This document shows, piece after piece, positions 1-7,114 of a stretch of 7,206 bases of DNA. The DNA is taken from contig QNYL01000128.1 of the NCBI GenBank assembly GCA_003973375.1, forward strand, positions 1 to 7,206, read 5' to 3'. Position 1 is the stretch's first letter; every line of letters starts with the position of its first letter. The position numbers were made by a program, and so were the translations under genes. Source of the stretch: Flavobacteriia bacterium. GTDB lineage: Bacteria; Bacteroidota; Bacteroidia; Flavobacteriales; Flavobacteriaceae. The notes beneath the pieces were generated by a model. It had not been told where the DNA came from and searched no databases. It saw only the letters and a program-made list of their open reading frames with translations.

Positions 1-3000
1 TTGGTTAATAAACTGCCTAATATTGATACCGATGCCAAATCCTTTGTTTCTGTAAGGGCCGAAGCTGCTAAATTACTTCCCGGATCGCCAAAAGGAATCG
101 ATCTGGAAGGAGCTTCCACTTCCTATATAGACGATTTTGAAGGATCTCAAATTCCAATCGATGTGAAATCGCCAAAACAATGGTATCTGGCAAGTACACC
201 ACAGGGACAAACCGGTGATCTCGATTTTAACGACGGCCATATTGCCGCAGGCCTTCCTGAGGAACTAAGATCTGGAGCCGAAAGATCTAAACTGGCCTGG
301 TACAGCATCGACCAGATCTTCTACGGTTCTTCTTTAAAGCCTTCAAATATTGATAATACCGAACTTTCCAGAGCTGAAGTAAGAAGGATCACCTATGATG
401 AACTCTTCCCGAATGTTGACCTGGACATCACCCAGATCAATGTTATCAGAACACTTGATCTACAGTATCATCCGGCCAAAAGAGGTGCTTATAATTTTGA
501 CGATCAGTTTAACAATAACGGTGATTACATTAATCCGGAAGATCGCTGGGCAGGAATCATGAGGCCGCTTACCACAACAAATTTCCAGCAAGCTAATATT
601 CAGTATATTCAGTTCTGGTTGTTGGACCCTTATGAGAATTATTCTATCAAACCCGAAGAAGGAGGACCATCAACCCCACCAAATCCGTCAGATTTTAAAG
701 GAGAGCTTTATTTCAACCTTGGAAACATTTCTGAAGATATATTACGTGACAACAGGAAAATGTTTGAAAACGGTTTGCCAAAAGATGGTGTTCAGATTCC
801 CGGTAAGAATATTGAGGAAACTCCCTGGTCATCAATTCCTAAAAATCAATCTCTGATCTACGCTTTTACCGAGGATGACAATTCAAGGGTAAATCAGGAC
901 CTTGGTTTTGACGGGATCAATGATGAGGCAGAAGCAAAGAAATTCGGAACGGTATTTGGCGAAGATCCTTCTGCAGACAACTTCCAGTATTTCAGAGGAA
1001 CAAATCTCGATAACGAAAATGCGAGCATTTTAAAACGTTATCAGAATTTCAGCTTATCACAGGGTAATTCTCCTACCCCAAACAATTCGCCGGAAGGCTA
1101 CCCTACCGCCAGAACATCATATCCGGATGTTGAAGACATCAACAAGGACCAAACCATGAGTGCCAGTGAAAGTTATTACCAGTACAAGGTTTCTTTAAAT
1201 CAGAGTGATCTCGTTGTAGGTCAGAATTATATTGTTGATAAACGAGAGGTAACCGTAAAACTTCCCAACAGCGAAACGCAAACAGCTACATGGTATCAGT
1301 TTAGAATTCCCATTACCGTACCCGAAGATCCTAAGAATATCATCAACAATATGTCGGGCTTTACTTCGATAAGATTTATGAGGATGTTTGTTACCAAATT
1401 TAAGATCCCTGTTGTACTGCGATTTGGAGAATTACAGCTGGTAAGAGGCGACTGGAGGAGAAATACCAAAACCCTGGAGGAGAACATCAAGCCTCCTCAG
1501 GAAATAAGTCCTGCAGAAGATCAAAACTTTACCACAGGTGTTGTAAATATTGAAGAAAACAGTGACCGACAGCCTATTCCTTATGTATTGCCTCCGGGAA
1601 TAAAACGCGAACGCCTGCAGGGAGCCACCTCCATTCAAAAGCAAAATGAACAGGCCTTGTCTGTAAAGATTACTGAACTTGAACCCGGAAAAACAAGAGC
1701 TGTTTTTAAAAATACAAGTTTCGATATGCGTTTGTACAAACACCTTAAAATGTTTATTCACGCAGAAAGTGTTTTAGGTGAAATCAAGGTAAATGATGAT
1801 GATCTGGTTGCAATCGTAAGACTGGGAAGTGACATTAACGATAACTTCTATCAAATAGAGATTCCGTTAAAAATTTCTGATTTCAGTTCGGTTACTCCTG
1901 AAGAGATCTGGCCAGAAGAAAACAATATGAATGCCGTTTTAAGTGATTTCGGAAAACTGAAGATGGAAAGAATCCAATCGGGATTACCTGCCAACGAGAT
2001 CTATCCGGCAGAACTTCCGGGAGATCCGGTTGAATATAAAATAAGGATTAAAGGAAATCCGAATCTGGCTAACCTGAGAACCATCATGCTTGGGGTTAAG
2101 AATGTTTCTCACACTCCAAAAAGCATTGAACTCTGGTTTAATGAATTACGCGTTTCCGATTTTGACAATGAAGGAGGCTGGGCAGCCATTTTAAATGCAG
2201 ATGCCAATTTAGCCGATTTTGCCGATATTTCTCTTTTAGGAAATATGCATACCCAGGGATTTGGATCCATCAACCAGAAAGTAAATGAAAGAAGCCAGGA
2301 AAATATGAAACAATTTGGTGTTGTAAGTAACATCAATATCGGGCAACTATTACCCAAACGCGTAGGCTTAAACCTCCCGATCAATCTGAGTTTTTCTGAA
2401 GAATTCAGAGATCCTAAATTTGACCCTCAGTATCAGGATGTTCTATTAAAAGATAACAACATCAACAGTGATATTGCCAGAGATTATACCCAAAGGAGAA
2501 GTTTAAATATTCTTAATCTGAAAAAGAATAAAACACAATTCAACCGGAAACCTCATTTTTACGATATTGAGAATTTCTCTGTTTCATACGCTTATAATGA
2601 GCTGTATCACCGCGATTACAACATGCAGCGGGTTATCGACCAAAAGCTCAGGGCAACAGCAAATTACAGTTACAGTTTTAAACCGAAATCACTGGAACCC
2701 CTTAAAAAATGGGGCTTCCTAAACGATAAGGATTATCTGCAGTTTTTACGTGATATCAACTTAAACCCCTATCCGACCTCTTTCCAGATCAATTCGAATA
2801 TCATCAGAAGTTATAACGAGCAATTATCGAGAACACTTGTTTCGGGACTACCGCAATTACCAACACTGATACAAAGGAATTATATGTTCAACTGGGATTA
2901 CAATCTGGCCTGGGATATTACAAAATCATTCCAGTTCACCTTCAGGGCATTGAACAATTATGTTTATGATGAATTCGACAGGAGTGAGAATCTTAGTCTT

Positions 3001-4698
3001 TACGACAATCTGTTCACTTTAGGAAGACCCGAGCATTACCATCAAAGCTTTAACGGAACCTATAAATTACCTTTCGAAAAATTTAAATATCTCGATTTTA
3101 TCAATGCAACGTACAGCTACACCGCCGATTATGATTGGCAGGCCCCTTCTTTGTCAAATATTAATATCGTAGGAAATACTATTCAAAATGCAAATACGCA
3201 TACTTTTTCAGCCGATCTGACCATGGACAGACTTTACCAATATTTCAATCTGGAAAGATTATATACAAAAGGTAAAGGTGAGAAGAAATCCACTGGCGGA
3301 AATTCAAAAGAACAGATCAAAAAGAATGCAAAATCGGAGAATAAACTGATCAAAGCCGGAGTTGACCTGCTCACTTCTGTTAAAAGTGTCCGGTTTGCCT
3401 ATTCGGCGAATAACGGAACTTTTCTTCCCGGATATATCCCGCAATCAGGATTTATGGGGCAGGACAATTACAATGGGGGAATTGCTCCCAATCTCGGTTT
3501 TGTATTTGGAAGTCAGGCCAATATTATGAATCTGGCAATAGAAAACGGCTGGCTGATCTCAAGAGACATCAATGATAATGTTTACAGTAAGAATTACAGT
3601 AAATCTCATTATGATAAGGTGGATTATTCGATGAATCTTCGTCCAACAAGAGATCTTGACATTGAATTGTTTGGTAACAGAATTTATACTAAGAGCTTTA
3701 ACCAGCAGCTAGATGTGGTAAATGATAATCTGATAGAATCTCCGGTTAACGCTAGGGGTAATTTTAGTATTTCTTTCTTTATGATGAACTCCTCTTTTGA
3801 AGATCCTGACACTGCTTTTCAGACCTTTAAAGATAACCGGGAGATCATTGCTCAAAGGCTGGCCAATAAAACAGGCGGAGACATCAGCGGATTTGGAAAT
3901 ACCAATCAGGATGTGGTATTGCCGGCATTTCTTGCAGCCTATTCAGGTAAAAATGCCAATTCTGTCTCTTTAGATGCTTTTAAAAATACTCCTGTTCCCA
4001 ACTGGCGTCTGACCTATAAAGGACTCATGAACATACGATGGTTCAAACAAAATTTCAGAAGTGTTATTTTAGAGCACAGTTACCGTTCGGTTTATTCTAT
4101 CCTGCAATTCTCAAACAATTTAAAATATGATGATGATGATCCTTACGGAAATGTAAACCGTGATATCGCCGGTAACTTCAACCCTAAAGTACTTTATAAT
4201 GGTGTAAGCCTGATCGAAGAATTTTCTCCGTTGATGAAGATCGATCTTAAGATGAAGAATTCATTTTCCATACGTGCTGCTTATAACAAGGATAAAGCTT
4301 TAAACCTGAATTTCAACAACAATACTGTTACTGAGATCAATGGAAATGAGATTATAGTAGGAATGGGCTATCGTATTAAAAATGTAGTAATGAAATTTAA
4401 AACAGGTACGAAAATCACTAAATTTAAGGGAGATATTAATTTTAAGGCAGATGTAGGTATAAGAAATAATCTTACTCAGATCAGATCTTACGGAATTACT
4501 GATGATATTTTTAATGATCAGATTACAGGTGGTCAAAATCTAATGACCCTTAAATTTCTGGTTGATTATTCCTTAAATAAAAACTTATTAACATCCTTTT
4601 ATTTTGATTATAATAAATCTAAATTTGCAATCTCCACAACCTTCCCTAGAACATCGATTAACAGTGGAATTAGTGTGAGATACATTATTGGTAATTAA
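1..4698 (+). CDS. sprA: SprA/Sov, T9SS outer-membrane translocon, 5'-truncated
   Basis: C-terminal ~1565 residues of the giant beta-barrel through which the type IX secretion system exports proteins across the outer membrane; in gliding flavobacteria it is also needed for motility. The frame is open from base 1, so the leading TTG is an internal Leu codon and not a start. Family members are about 2400 residues, so roughly 800-900 residues with the signal peptide lie upstream. Family-typical stretches include GSPKGID (28-34), YIDDFEGSQ (42-50), FLPGYIP (1141-1147), PVPNWRLTYKGL (1331-1342) and GMGYRIKNV (1454-1462). The second half is rich in alternating aromatic/polar strands, as expected for a barrel. 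A lysine-rich linker lies at 1089-1118 and a DDDD run near 1378. The family is known from structural work to form a 36-strand barrel with a lateral gate that binds PorV or a plug protein. No frameshift is seen. The family call is very secure. Confidence 0.96.
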   Translation: MVNKLPNIDTDAKSFVSVRAEAAKLLPGSPKGIDLEGASTSYIDDFEGSQIPIDVKSPKQWYLASTPQGQTGDLDFNDGHIAAGLPEELRSGAERSKLAWYSIDQIFYGSSLKPSNIDNTELSRAEVRRITYDELFPNVDLDITQINVIRTLDLQYHPAKRGAYNFDDQFNNNGDYINPEDRWAGIMRPLTTTNFQQANIQYIQFWLLDPYENYSIKPEEGGPSTPPNPSDFKGELYFNLGNISEDILRDNRKMFENGLPKDGVQIPGKNIEETPWSSIPKNQSLIYAFTEDDNSRVNQDLGFDGINDEAEAKKFGTVFGEDPSADNFQYFRGTNLDNENASILKRYQNFSLSQGNSPTPNNSPEGYPTARTSYPDVEDINKDQTMSASESYYQYKVSLNQSDLVVGQNYIVDKREVTVKLPNSETQTATWYQFRIPITVPEDPKNIINNMSGFTSIRFMRMFVTKFKIPVVLRFGELQLVRGDWRRNTKTLEENIKPPQEISPAEDQNFTTGVVNIEENSDRQPIPYVLPPGIKRERLQGATSIQKQNEQALSVKITELEPGKTRAVFKNTSFDMRLYKHLKMFIHAESVLGEIKVNDDDLVAIVRLGSDINDNFYQIEIPLKISDFSSVTPEEIWPEENNMNAVLSDFGKLKMERIQSGLPANEIYPAELPGDPVEYKIRIKGNPNLANLRTIMLGVKNVSHTPKSIELWFNELRVSDFDNEGGWAAILNADANLADFADISLLGNMHTQGFGSINQKVNERSQENMKQFGVVSNINIGQLLPKRVGLNLPINLSFSEEFRDPKFDPQYQDVLLKDNNINSDIARDYTQRRSLNILNLKKNKTQFNRKPHFYDIENFSVSYAYNELYHRDYNMQRVIDQKLRATANYSYSFKPKSLEPLKKWGFLNDKDYLQFLRDINLNPYPTSFQINSNIIRSYNEQLSRTLVSGLPQLPTLIQRNYMFNWDYNLAWDITKSFQFTFRALNNYVYDEFDRSENLSLYDNLFTLGRPEHYHQSFNGTYKLPFEKFKYLDFINATYSYTADYDWQAPSLSNINIVGNTIQNANTHTFSADLTMDRLYQYFNLERLYTKGKGEKKSTGGNSKEQIKKNAKSENKLIKAGVDLLTSVKSVRFAYSANNGTFLPGYIPQSGFMGQDNYNGGIAPNLGFVFGSQANIMNLAIENGWLISRDINDNVYSKNYSKSHYDKVDYSMNLRPTRDLDIELFGNRIYTKSFNQQLDVVNDNLIESPVNARGNFSISFFMMNSSFEDPDTAFQTFKDNREIIAQRLANKTGGDISGFGNTNQDVVLPAFLAAYSGKNANSVSLDAFKNTPVPNWRLTYKGLMNIRWFKQNFRSVILEHSYRSVYSILQFSNNLKYDDDDPYGNVNRDIAGNFNPKVLYNGVSLIEEFSPLMKIDLKMKNSFSIRAAYNKDKALNLNFNNNTVTEINGNEIIVGMGYRIKNVVMKFKTGTKITKFKGDINFKADVGIRNNLTQIRSYGITDDIFNDQITGGQNLMTLKFLVDYSLNKNLLTSFYFDYNKSKFAISTTFPRTSINSGISVRYIIGN

Positions 4699-4715
4699 CC
4701 TTAAAATTTAAAAAA

Positions 4716-5096
4716 ATGAATATACCTGAAAATTTAAAATTTACTAAAGATCACGAGTGGATCAAGATAGATGGTGATACAGCAACTATTGGCATTACTG
4801 ATTTTGCTCAAAGTGAATTAGGTGATATCGTTTTTGTTGACGTTGAAACTGTTGACGAAACCATTGATAAAGATGAGGTTTTTGGTAGTGTTGAAGCCGT
4901 AAAAACAGTATCGGATCTGTTTATGCCTGTTTCCGGAAAAGTGATCGAATTTAATGAAGCATTAGAAGATACTCCTGAGAAGATTAACACAAGCCCTTAT
5001 GATGAAGGATGGATCATAAAGATTAAGATATCAGACAATTCTCAAATTGAAGAGCTTTTAGATGCTGCAGCGTATAAAGAAATTATTGGAGCATAA
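4716..5096 (+). CDS. gcvH: Glycine cleavage system H protein
   Basis: Lipoyl carrier protein of the glycine cleavage system: its lipoyl-lysine arm carries the aminomethyl group from GcvP to GcvT and is re-oxidised by the L protein, in the cytoplasm. At 126 residues it has the usual full length. Visible marks are the N-terminal FTKDHEWIK (9-17), GITDFAQSELGDIVFVD (26-42) and the lipoylation region GSVEAVKTVSDL (57-68), with Lys63 as the expected lipoyl-lysine. The conserved PVSGKVIEFN and SPYDEGWIIKI segments follow. The ATG is preceded by an A-rich stretch without a Shine-Dalgarno site, normal for Bacteroidota. It starts 17 bases after the sprA stop with no terminator between, so co-transcription is likely. 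No gcvP or gcvT is nearby; in Bacteroidota these are often unlinked. Confidence 0.97.
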   Translation: MNIPENLKFTKDHEWIKIDGDTATIGITDFAQSELGDIVFVDVETVDETIDKDEVFGSVEAVKTVSDLFMPVSGKVIEFNEALEDTPEKINTSPYDEGWIIKIKISDNSQIEELLDAAAYKEIIGA

Positions 5097-5454
5097 TGCT
5101 TTTTTACTGGCAATAGTTGCTACCGCAATTATTGCCTTACTTAGTTTAACCCATTTACCAAAAATAGATCTGGGTTTACATATAAAATCCAGTGATAAAT
5201 ATTTACATACTTTTGCTTATTTCACACTAAGCACCGTATGGCTTTTTGCATTTAGAAATAAACTTGACAATAAGCTTGTTAAAATTGTACTGATTCTCTC
5301 TCTGGTAATTTATGGCATAGTTCTTGAAGTTCTTCAAGGTGAGATTACAAGCTATCGAACTGCAGATCTGTACGATGAGTTTGCCAATGTAACGGGAATC
5401 TTGCTGGCAGTCCTCGTTTTCGACAAACTTTTAAAGTGGTTTAATAGTATTTAA
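5062..5454 (+). CDS. VanZ-family small integral membrane protein
   Basis: A 130-residue protein with four predicted membrane segments (about 13-30, 47-64, 72-91 and 108-124), as in VanZ-like domains. The family's polar signature is present: D45-K46-x2-H49-x3-Y53 before segment 2, E89-x2-Q92 after segment 3, and R99-x2-D102-x2-D105-x3-N109-x2-G112 leading into segment 4. The VanZ name comes from a teicoplanin-resistance accessory protein; most homologues, including short flavobacterial ones, have no proven function, so resistance should not be inferred. The start at 5062 lies inside gcvH and gives a 35-base overlap. It is preferred because the residues it adds (MLQRIKKLLEHN) resemble the usual basic N-terminus, and no in-frame ATG follows before the first membrane segment. 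The ATG at 5096, which overlaps the gcvH stop, is in another frame and ends after six codons. Translation is probably coupled to gcvH. Confidence 0.85.
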   Translation: MLQRIKKLLEHNAFLLAIVATAIIALLSLTHLPKIDLGLHIKSSDKYLHTFAYFTLSTVWLFAFRNKLDNKLVKIVLILSLVIYGIVLEVLQGEITSYRTADLYDEFANVTGILLAVLVFDKLLKWFNSI

Positions 5455-5461
5455 AATTTTC

Positions 5462-5493
5462 TTGTGATTTTAGTAATTATTTCATTAAATTAG
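5462..5493 (+). promoter_or_regulatory. Bacteroidota-type promoter for tonB
   Basis: A TTG at 5462-5464 is followed after 21 bases by TAAATTAG at 5486-5493. The Bacteroidota primary-sigma consensus is TTG, 17-23 bases, TAnnTTTG; the -7 box here has five of its six fixed bases. It lies in the 61-base gap between the vanZ-like stop and the tonB ATG, leaving a leader of roughly 15-20 bases. This suggests tonB is transcribed independently of the sprA-gcvH group. No operator was recognised around it. Confidence 0.6.
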
Positions 5494-5515
5494 CAACCGA
5501 TAAAATTTTACAAGT

Positions 5516-6235
5516 ATGGAATTAAAGAAAACTCCAAAAGCAGACCTTGAAAATCACAGTAAGCAATTTATGCTATTAGGCTTAGCATTAGCTTTACTGA
5601 TAATCTACATAGGTATTGAATGGAAAACATTTGACAGAACAATAGCCGATCTGGGTATGTCTAACCTTGCAGCTGAAGAAGAGATCGATATCCCTATCAC
5701 AGAACATATTCAGGAGGTAAAACCACCACCGCCACCACCACCGGCTCCGGTAAAGATAGAAGTGGTTGAAGATAAAGAAGATATTGAAGAAACTGTTCTT
5801 GAATCAACTGAAACTGACGAAAGTGAAAAAGTAGAAGTTCAGGAGATAGAAGAAGTGGTTGAAGAAGAAGAAGTTGCAGAAGATGTTCCTTTTGCAATTA
5901 TTGAAGAAGTTCCTACCTATCCGGGATGTAAAGGAACCAATGCACAAAAGAAAAAATGTTTTCAGGAAAAAATCCAGAAACTTGTAAGAAAATATTTTGA
6001 TACATCACTGGCAAATGACCTGGGATTAAGCCCAGGTAAAAAGCGTGTATTTGTTCAGTTTAAGATTGATAAAAATGGAAATATTGTTGATATTAGAGCA
6101 AGAGGTCCGCACAAACGTCTTGAAAAAGAAGCAATAAATGTTGTAAAACATATTCCAAAAATGACACCCGGTAAACAGCGTAACCGACCTGTGGGTGTAA
6201 AATATACACTACCGATTGCTTTAGTGGTTGAATAA
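5516..6235 (+). CDS. tonB: Energy transducer TonB
   Basis: Inner-membrane-anchored transducer that passes proton-motive energy from ExbB/ExbD to TonB-dependent outer-membrane receptors. Its 239 residues show a short cytoplasmic N-terminus and one membrane anchor at about 18-36. A periplasmic linker follows, with a proline run (70-76, then AP) and a long Glu/Val-rich acidic stretch (about 82-123). The C-terminal domain (about 125-239) carries VPTYPGCKG (132-140), the VQFKIDKNGNIVDI strand pair, a helix beginning LEKEAINVV, and the terminal VGVKYTLPIALVV strand. Cys138 and Cys148 form the spaced pair often seen in Bacteroidota TonB proteins and may make a periplasmic disulphide. No exbB or exbD is in the window, so the partners are encoded elsewhere. 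It has its own promoter just upstream and a terminator 21 bases after its stop, so it is probably monocistronic. Which receptors it serves cannot be told. Confidence 0.92.
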   Translation: MELKKTPKADLENHSKQFMLLGLALALLIIYIGIEWKTFDRTIADLGMSNLAAEEEIDIPITEHIQEVKPPPPPPPAPVKIEVVEDKEDIEETVLESTETDESEKVEVQEIEEVVEEEEVAEDVPFAIIEEVPTYPGCKGTNAQKKKCFQEKIQKLVRKYFDTSLANDLGLSPGKKRVFVQFKIDKNGNIVDIRARGPHKRLEKEAINVVKHIPKMTPGKQRNRPVGVKYTLPIALVVE

Positions 6236-6256
6236 AGAATAATCTCTTAATCTATT

Positions 6257-6287
6257 AAAAAGCATCGTATTAACGGTGCTTTTTTTT
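6257..6287 (+). terminator. Intrinsic terminator of tonB
   Basis: A 12-base-pair stem, 6257-6268 (AAAAAGCATCGT) with 6273-6284 (ACGGTGCTTTTT), has a four-base ATTA loop and a single T-G wobble. An eight-T run (6280-6287) forms the end of the stem and the tail. It begins 21 bases after the tonB stop. The A-tract on the 5' side means it could also work, less well, in the opposite direction, but no minus-strand gene is present. Confidence 0.88.
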
Positions 6288-6324
6288 GCTGTTTTTCTTA
6301 AATAGAAGTGTTCATTAGCATTAA

Positions 6325-6341
6325 AACACATAAGTTGTGTT
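6325..6341. repeat. Small hairpin flanked by TTAGCA direct repeats
   Basis: AACACA (6325-6330) and TGTGTT (6336-6341) form a perfect six-base inverted repeat with a five-base loop. TTAGCA occurs at 6315-6320 and again at 6340-6345, exactly 25 bases apart. There is no T-tract after it, so it is not a terminator. It could be a protein-binding site or chance in AT-rich DNA. Confidence 0.35.
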
Positions 6342-6359
6342 AGCAAAGAAAAATGAGAA

Positions 6360-6408
6360 TGCCAGGCTTTCCACGTATAGTAAATTATTCTTTCAACTTG
6401 GCCTGGTA
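6360..6408. repeat. Spaced inverted repeat TGCCAGGC / GCCTGGTA
   Basis: TGCCAGGC (6360-6367) pairs with GCCTGGTA (6401-6408) over eight positions with one G-T wobble, around a 33-base loop. It is the most G+C-rich patch in an otherwise AT-rich spacer. The right arm directly abuts the TTG at 6398-6400 of a possible promoter. It could be an operator pair or the closing stem of a small RNA; neither is shown. Confidence 0.4.
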
Positions 6409-6658
6409 CCTACACTTTATTTAATGTTTGTCTATAAAATGCTTGATTTTTAAAGATTTAGATTATGACAGATTTTTTTATTGCAACAAATGCTTGTGTA
6501 TTAGGTAAAAAAAAAGGAATAAAGGCGCAAAAAGATAATTTTTTCAATTCAATGACTTTATGGACAGACACAAATCATTAAAGACTTTTATTAAAATAAT
6601 ATTTGATTATTTAACAATTTAAGCGTCCTTAAACTTTAACTAATTTTTTAATTATTTG

Positions 6659-6666
6659 TACATTTG
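6659..6666 (+). promoter_or_regulatory. -7 promoter element for deoC
   Basis: TACATTTG fits the Bacteroidota TAnnTTTG -7 consensus at every fixed position and ends 19 bases before the deoC ATG. No clear TTG -33 box lies 17-23 bases upstream, so the promoter is either weak or activator-dependent. The implied leader is short (about 15 bases). The site also argues against the upstream TTG at 6656 as the deoC start, because that codon would lie before the transcript begins. Confidence 0.45.
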
Positions 6667-6685
6667 GATTTCTAATAAGAAACAG

Positions 6686-7114
6686 ATGTTAACAGATTTA
6701 TCTAAAGTTCCAACTTACGATACTTTAGGGGTTCTGGAAAGAGTTGAACGATTTCAGAAAAGGAGTATTAAAAAATCATCTAAAACCGAAGGTTTAAAGA
6801 TGATCCTCAGTATGATCGATCTGACTACTCTTGAAGGTAAAGATACCAAAGGGAAAGTTGAACAATTATGTTATAAGGCAATGCATCCTCACGATGCTTT
6901 ACCCGGACTGCCCACGGTAGCTGCTGTTTGTGTTTATCCGTCAATGGTGGGTATTGCAAAAAATGCTTTAAAAGGATCCTCTATCCATGTGGCTTCTGTG
7001 GCTACACCATTTGCAACATGTGCTGGGAATGGCATTTTACTCACTGCATCTGGCGACCGCGTCCTCGCCCTGGGCTCGCTAGTGCCTCTTCTTCTGCCGA
7101 GAAGCTACACATGA
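6686..7114 (+). CDS. deoC: Deoxyribose-phosphate aldolase, 3' part replaced
   Basis: DeoC splits 2-deoxyribose-5-phosphate into glyceraldehyde-3-phosphate and acetaldehyde in deoxynucleoside breakdown. The ATG at 6686 is chosen because it follows a -7 promoter element and begins a normal flavobacterial-type N-terminus. Residues 43-65 (MIDLTTLEGKDT... onward) align with the LMDLTTL region of the E. coli-type enzyme. Residues 79-107 (AAVCVYP...IAKNALK...VASVAT) match its AAICIYP...IATV block. The family then expects an F-P-x-G turn, but here the frame reads PFATCAGNG and continues as unrelated sequence to a stop at 7112-7114. Only about 107 of an expected ~250 residues are genuine. The active-site Asp and both catalytic lysines (D102, K167 and K201 in E. 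coli) lie beyond the break, so the product as written cannot be active. The cause is probably a chimeric join, not a natural truncation. Identity of the 5' part is secure. Confidence 0.88.
   Translation: MLTDLSKVPTYDTLGVLERVERFQKRSIKKSSKTEGLKMILSMIDLTTLEGKDTKGKVEQLCYKAMHPHDALPGLPTVAAVCVYPSMVGIAKNALKGSSIHVASVATPFATCAGNGILLTASGDRVLALGSLVPLLLPRSYT

Larger units (their letters stand above)
6288..6658. other. Non-coding AT-rich spacer between tonB and deoC
   Basis: About 370 bases with no convincing gene on either strand. It contains two small inverted repeats (6325-6341 and 6360-6408, listed separately) and a possible promoter (TTG 6398-6400, then AATGTTTG at 6423-6430). It also holds a 38-codon ATG frame (6465-6581) with long T and A runs that does not look like a protein. 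No tRNA, riboswitch or CRISPR pattern was recognised. It is longer than the other gaps in the window, so a small RNA or a decayed element is possible but unproven. Confidence 0.6.

Noticed and set aside
1..3. TTG at base 1 as the sprA start codon
   Set aside because: SprA proteins are about 2400 residues, and the first residues here fall in mid-protein, without a signal peptide; the gene simply runs off the window edge.
2109..2384. Minus-strand open frame inside sprA (and similar ones at 1296-1490, 1432-1761 and 4300-4536)
   Set aside because: These lie wholly within the conserved sprA coding region, and their translations show no family features; they are antisense shadows.
5730..5880. CCA/CCG and GAA-type triplet repeats in tonB as a possible phase-variable tract
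   Set aside because: The repeats are triplet-based, imperfect and in frame, encoding a normal TonB linker, so length change would not switch the gene off.
5697..5897. Minus-strand leucine/glutamine-rich frame inside tonB
   Set aside because: It is the complement of the proline and glutamate codon repeats of the TonB linker; low complexity explains it.
6465..6581. A 38-codon ATG frame in the tonB-deoC spacer (begins MTDFFIATNACV)
   Set aside because: It has runs of T and A giving Phe-Phe and Lys-Lys-Lys, no recognisable family, no hydrophobic segment and no clear start context; such frames are expected by chance in AT-rich DNA.
6656..6685. Upstream TTG start extending deoC by ten residues
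   Set aside because: The TTG lies before the TACATTTG promoter element, and the added residues (MYIWISNKKQ) are not typical of the family; ATG at 6686 is better.
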